64,000 nt of DNA, taken from contig BAAHQB010000095.1 in NCBI GenBank assembly GCA_054601695.1, positions 310,001-374,000 of the forward strand. Direction: 5' to 3'. Both the position numbers and the translations under genes were made by a program. Of the stretch, positions 29,141 to 64,000 are shown piece by piece; position 1 is the stretch's first letter; the number at the start of each line of letters is the position of its first letter. Source of the stretch: Amorphochlora amoebiformis (lineage: Eukaryota > Cercozoa > Chlorarachniophyceae). The notes beneath the pieces were generated by a model, which did no database searches, was not told the origin of the DNA, and saw nothing but the letters and a program-made list of their open reading frames with translations.

Positions 29141-29187
29141 CATATAAACACATACATATATACATATACACATACATATACGTATAT

Positions 29188-29226
<39 letters not shown>

Positions 29227-30265
29227 GTATATAACACACATATACATACACACACACAGACATATATATATATATATATATATTTTTATATGTATATATT
29301 TATATGTGTGTGTATTTTATATTTTAGTATGCATGTTATGTATATTATGTGGTGTCTCTTGTCACCTTGACGAAAATTGCCTTTCCCTGATACTTTTCTG
29401 CAAGCGACTTGAAGTGGGGGGCAATACGGTTGCATGGTTGGCACCACACGGCGTAGAAATCGACGATTACAGGCTGATAGTTTACGAGTAATATGAAGTG
29501 GCCTTGAGACTTTCTGCATACTCTCTTACTTTCTCCTTCTCTCTCTCTGTATATTTTTAAATGTTAATCATTGTAATACAATTCTTCGACATATTTAGTT
29601 TTCTCTTCCTCTTTTCCCTAATTCTAACATCTCCGTAGCTTTCTAGATAACACCCTTCGAACCGTCTTTCCGGCGGACTTGAGCACAACATCCCAGTCGT
29701 CAGCCTAAAATCATCCATAAATATAAGATATATGCCCCCTAACTGGTCAGATTATGCGTAATCCCACCTTCTTCAACTCCTGGTAAGGCGGCTTCTTCGT
29801 GTCCGATGAGGAGCCAACGCTTCCCGTGGAGCCCATGCCTCCCATACCTCCCATACCTCCCATGCCTCCCATGCCTCCCATTGCTGATTGCATCTTCTGG
29901 ACGAATTTCGCGAAATCTGGATCGCTCATCATACTCATCTGATTGAAGAATAATAAGTGAGGGATTGGCTTTGGGATTGTTTGGGAGCTTTCACCGCTTC
30001 TTGTGGATTTGAGCGAATTCGCTGAAATTTTTCCATAAATCCAGGCCTCTGCATGAGTTCCATGATCTCTGGATCGCGCATTAACGCCTGAGATTAAGGG
30101 AGCCACGTGAGCTTCGATGGATTTCGAATGAGTTAGATATGTTTTCCATGTATAAAATACCTGCATCTTGGCCATCATTTCAGGATTTTCCATCATTGCC
30201 TTCATGGAAGCTTCCTGGTCCTGCCCTCCACCTTCTCCGCCTCCAAATCCGCCGAATCCGTTCAT
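18079..30265 (-). CDS. Hip/STI1-like, thioredoxin and PUL-like domain protein
   Basis: Twenty-six exons give 538 residues in unbroken phase: 30265-30161, 30087-29995, 29938-29768, 29704-29663, 29473-29366, 28471-28424, 27890-27807, 27447-27394, 27003-26950, 26539-26483, 26026-25968, 25511-25460, 24645-24617, 24407-24383, 23771-23706, 22841-22791, 22418-22402, 21978-21930, 21532-21461, 21197-21148, 21029-20957, 20517-20461, 19891-19832, 19274-19210, 18515-18471, 18109-18079. Residues 1-123 are Met-rich with DP repeats and a GGM tract, like the Hip/STI1 C-terminal region. Residues 124-220 are thioredoxin ([18 protein letters not shown]). Residues about 270-538 are helical repeats with [19 protein letters not shown] and [11 protein letters not shown], matching the PUL domain of PLAA-type proteins. 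By family, PUL binds Cdc48/p97, so a role in ubiquitin-dependent protein quality control with redox and Hsp70 links is inferred. Exons 23771-23706 and 26026-25968 have the least certain 5' edges. Confidence 0.85.
23303..23735 (-). repeat. Three copies of an exon edge in tandem
   Basis: The 3' edge of exon 23771-23706 (GCCACTAAGATTATCAAGGT on the - strand) recurs in degenerate form at about 23535-23562 and 23303-23330, each separated by (TA)n. Confidence 0.85.
24910..25480 (-). repeat. Degenerate copies of an exon edge, ~100 bp apart
   Basis: The 3' edge of exon 25511-25460 with its donor (ACCAACTTCCAGGTAT on the - strand) recurs at about 25125-25150, 25020-25045 and 24915-24945, with a weaker copy near 25225-25260. 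Confidence 0.85.
27807..29704 (-). other. Thioredoxin domain exons with CxxC active site
   Basis: Four exons (29704-29663, 29473-29366, 28471-28424, 27890-27807) encode a complete thioredoxin fold in order: helix alpha-1 ([13 protein letters not shown]), strand and active site [22 protein letters not shown] strand, then cis-proline SMPTF and the final helix [10 protein letters not shown]. The redox motif is WCQPC where thioredoxins usually have WCGPC, at about residues 147-151. Both cysteines are present, so disulfide chemistry is possible. The match is strong across the whole fold. Confidence 0.93.
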
Positions 30266-30538
30266 GTTTTATCTCTTCCGTGCTGTATGGCCTTGGCGAA
30301 AACCGGAACCCAGATTATCTTTGTATTCCGGGGAACTATTCAAAACTACCCGGAACTAACCGGGACTAACCGGAACTAACCGGGACTAACCAAGACTACC
30401 CGGAACTACCCGGGATGCAGCATGGATACACTTAATTTGGGCGGAATCACCTCTCAGATTTGTGCGTTTTCGGGAGAGGGCTCTCTAGAGCCCAACCTGG
30501 AGGTCTTTCGGTGAAGAACTGGGTCCCTAACAGCGGAG
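30266..30538. promoter_or_regulatory. Divergent intergenic region with 10-bp tandem repeat
   Basis: A 273-bp spacer separates the start codons of the - strand thioredoxin/PUL gene and the + strand small gene, so it should hold both promoters. At about 30341-30415 the 10-bp word GGGACTAACC and its variants repeat about eight times. No TATA box is evident. A shared regulatory element is an inference from position only. Confidence 0.5.
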
Positions 30539-30928
30539 ATGGGAAATTCTGCCATCTCTAAAGCCTCGAGGGAGCATCTGGCAAAAGCCGATACAATAGT
30601 TGTCAAAAATAAGAAATATATAGCTCAAGATAATGTTGTGAAGGTCGTGGAAGATTTGCAGGTGGCAGATAAACGCCCTTCGAAACTATTGATCATCTAT
30701 CCCTTCGTTGCCCGCTCTTGATCCTCAATTCAGTTTCTTCTCCATGAGCATAGCTAGGTTCTCAGGGTTGGGTTCACTTTTTATACGTTCATGATCGAAA
30801 GGACACACGAAAGTAATTCATATACCTTGTTTCCTTTTCCCCCCAACCAGATAAAACTCAACAAGGAGAGAAAACGCGCTGACTCTTATCAGGAGGACAT
30901 TAACCGTCTCAAGGATAAACTCGAGTGA
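30539..30928 (+). CDS. Small two-exon coiled-coil protein
   Basis: Exon 1 (30539-30661) starts at ATG with MGNSAISKASREHLAKA and ends CAG before GTGGCA. Exon 2 (30851-30928) follows CCAACCAG and reads KLNKERKRADSYQEDI to a TGA. Phase is 0 and the product is 66 residues. Charge and spacing of hydrophobic residues suggest a coiled coil over the second half. The N-terminus is MGNS, reminiscent of N-myristoylated proteins, but the fifth residue after Met is Ile, which the classical motif disfavours. The intron (189 nt) has no TA tract, unlike all neighbours. No family recognised. Confidence 0.55.
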
Positions 30929-31013
30929 TATCAAAAATACCCCCTGTTCCGGGCCACATGAGCAGTTGCTTTTAATCGATCGTCTAAACCCTACAACTAG
31001 ATAACATTTCTGC

Positions 31014-31196
31014 ATGTTGAACCTACCACCAAGTCTCACGAATTTTCTCTCGATCACCCTTAGGAGCCTGATGCATGATAAAGATAAAACATCCAAACCA
31101 GGTATGCTTCCCCCTGAATTCCATCTCTAGACCTGTTAACCCCTCCCCTATATTCCAGAGAAGCACAGTATCCGTCGTAAGAAGAAGCGACTGTAA
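31014..31196 (+). CDS. Possible 41-residue basic protein, two exons
   Basis: ATG at 31014 opens a reading frame to 31101 (CCAG before GTATGC), joined to 31159-31196 after TATTCCAG, ending in SIRRKKKRL and a TAA. The very basic C-terminus resembles small ribosomal or nucleic-acid-binding proteins, but nothing specific matches. A strong alternative donor (GTAAGAAG) lies inside exon 2 at 31177, so these could instead be 5' exons of the downstream gene. A degenerate relative of exon 2 appears at about 31353-31384. Confidence 0.3.
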
Positions 31197-55569
<24,373 letters not shown>

Positions 55570-56823
55570 AACAGCATGAGGATCAAGCGAATTGACTATG
55601 TCCAAGTAAGACCGAATGCGTATACACTCCAGAAATAACTAAATATAAATAAAATCTCTGAGTAGATTCGAGAAAGCAGCCAGGTTTTGTCTAACTGTCA
55701 AAGTACTACTATCTATGTACTAGTGCTGGTACTGGTAGCAGTGCTATGCACTAGATCTAGTAGATGCATGAGCATCCTTATCTCTAGTATCTAGCTTTTT
55801 TCTAAAGTTTTTAAGATAATTAAATAAGTTTAATGCTTTCTCGGCTTTCAATGTTCTAGATCTAGTAGATGTTACTAGTGTTAGTCCGGTTTCTAGGGTT
55901 TGGGTAGCTTCTTCTAGATCTTCGAAGATCTAGTAACCTAGGTAACAAATTCATAATAGTACATGTATACGTCCGTACCAGATGAATACCGTCTAGACAC
56001 TTGTCGCACTACTATACTAGCCTATGTCTAGATGTAGGTCTAGTAGGTATAGTATCTGAGTATCACTACTAGACTAGTACCAGTAGTACTTGTACACAGT
56101 GCTAGTCTAGTAGTGCTACTATCTAGACTATTGAATTGTGAATGTGGGACCCGCGCGCATTTAACTAGTTCTAGTAGTTTGAGGCATCCGAGAATCGTAT
56201 TACTGTAACTTGTAAGTTACAATGTTACGTACCTACGTGCGTGCGTACTCATGTATACATTTGAAGTTAGCTAGACCATCTATAATTGTATTGCATAGAT
56301 ACTCTGGGTACTGGCACTAGTTCTAGTAGTTGCGTACGTATACGTATCTAGGTATCACAACATATACACACGCTATGACTCGTTTGTGTACACGTATACG
56401 TACGTACATACGCCAGATATATCGTATGTGTACACATATACGTACGTACATACTCCAGATATATATAATGTATACGCGCATACGTACGTACGACTAGTAC
56501 GAATGCGTCGACTTCTACACTACTGAGCACTTGTACTTGTCACTAAGTTCTTTCTACTGTGTTGCACAACTAACGTACATGTATCATGGTTTATACAAGT
56601 GTTTGCTAATTATAAGCTCCGTTAAATCAGATTTGGCCGGGCCTCTTGATTGTCACCTAGCTCATGGGTTTGTTGTAGCCTTCATCGCTACAGGTTACTT
56701 CATATGCAGAAACACGACATCGTTTGAGGTGTATGAATATTCTAGCAGAAAGAATCATTTATATCCTAGTGATCAGTATATATATCATGTACGCCTCTGG
56801 ATGTAGCTTAGAAGATTTCTTTA
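55570..56823. other. Convergent intergenic spacer, CTAG-rich, TA-poor
   Basis: A 1.25-kb unique region between the converging phosphodiesterase and cyclophilin stop codons. Words such as CTAGTAG, ACTAGTA and ATCTAGTAGATG recur dozens of times between 55690 and 56330. At about 56370-56500 the word GTATACGTACGTACATAC recurs in variants, alternating purine-pyrimidine. An open stretch at 56531-56806 has no homology I recognise and no convincing splice context. No TA tract longer than a few units occurs. Confidence 0.6.
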
Positions 56824-63283
<6,460 letters not shown>

Positions 63284-63293
63284 CTTAGGTTTC

Positions 63294-63328
<35 letters not shown>

Positions 63329-64000
63329 AGGGTTAGGGTTACGATTATTAGGGGCATTCGATTAGAATTACGCGCAGAGACATTCAGATTAGGTCAGGGC
63401 TTCGGTTACAGTTTGGGCTGGGTTAGGGTTAGAATTAGGGGTAGAGATAGGTTAGAATCTCGCTACTAACCCTTATCTTGTTTCTTTCCTAATCATCCCT
63501 AATCCAAACCACAACTCTAACACTAACACTAACCCTAACCCTAACCCTAACCCTAACCCTAACCCTAACCCTAACCCTAGTCTTATCCCTAACCCTAACC
63601 CGAACATAACCTTATACGAGACCAAACTCTGACCCCAACCCTAACCCTAACCCTAACTCTAACCCTGACCCTAGCCTACCGCTAATTCTAACCATAGCCT
63701 TAACTGAGAATGTATACACCTAAGAATATAACCCTACTACCCAATTCCCTAATCCAAACCCTAAACCTAACCCTGACCCTAACCCTAACCCTAACCCTAA
63801 CCGTAATCATGACTGTAGCCGTAAGTAAGAGTGTATATGCGTAAGAAACATAATCCTATGCCAAATTAAGCCCTAATCAAAACCCTCATACTGACACTAA
63901 GAATGGTTAGGGTTAGGGTTAGGGTCAGAGTTTGGGTTCAGAATTCAGGTTAGAGTTAGGGTTAGGGTTGGGGTAAGGGGTAGGGTTAGGGTTAGGGTTA
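63284..64000. other. Upstream telomere-like region, no exon established
   Basis: Mostly degenerate TTAGGG (63295-63345, 63900-64000) and CCCTAA (63500-63800) with short islands. Two islands share the pattern ACTGTAGCCGTAAGTAAGAGTGTATATGCGTAAGAA (about 63808-63845) and its variant at 63694-63727. The missing 5' exons of the CS-cyclophilin gene should lie here or beyond, but every candidate island I tried hits stops. Confidence 0.5.

Noticed and set aside
56531-56806. Open frame of 91 codons in the convergent spacer
   Set aside because: No homology recognised, no splice context, and overlapping frames nearby are similarly open by chance in this TA-poor sequence.

Overview
The window is nuclear DNA of a unicellular eukaryote. 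It is dominated by (TA)n microsatellite, by telomere-like TTAGGG/CCCTAA arrays in both orientations, and by CT/GA tracts. Short islands of ordinary sequence lie between these tracts, and read with GT..AG splice sites they assemble into intron-dense genes with many exons of 11-110 nt. The lineage cannot be fixed from this sequence. TTAGGG is compatible with several protist groups, and the arrays are interstitial, not a chromosome end.

Layout: an unrecognised + strand gene enters from the left (264-10266). A telomere-like intergenic block follows (about 10425-11715), then a second unrecognised + strand gene (12620-17459). A 26-exon - strand gene (30265 to 18079) reads as Hip/STI1-like segment, thioredoxin domain and PUL-like domain, 538 residues with consistent phase at every junction. 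Two small + strand genes start near 30.5 and 31.0 kb, the second weak. A roughly 43-exon + strand gene (32021-55569) encodes a class I cyclic-nucleotide phosphodiesterase. A 12-exon - strand gene (63283 to 56824, 5' end not found) encodes a CS domain fused to a cyclophilin. The second gene pair (17.46-18.08 kb) and the last pair (55.57-56.82 kb) converge on CTAG-rich spacers almost free of TA. The genes at 30.27-30.54 kb diverge.

Three structural themes recur. First, introns are built of (TA)n, often with a CCCTAA array just before the 3' splice site and sometimes a TTAGGG array at the 5' end; in four introns the two ends are complementary. Second, many introns carry degenerate 'ghost' copies of the neighbouring exon edge together with its splice site, separated by TA tracts. 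Third, several catalytic positions differ from family consensus. All exon calls were made by eye from splice motifs, phase and protein homology, without transcripts or database searches.
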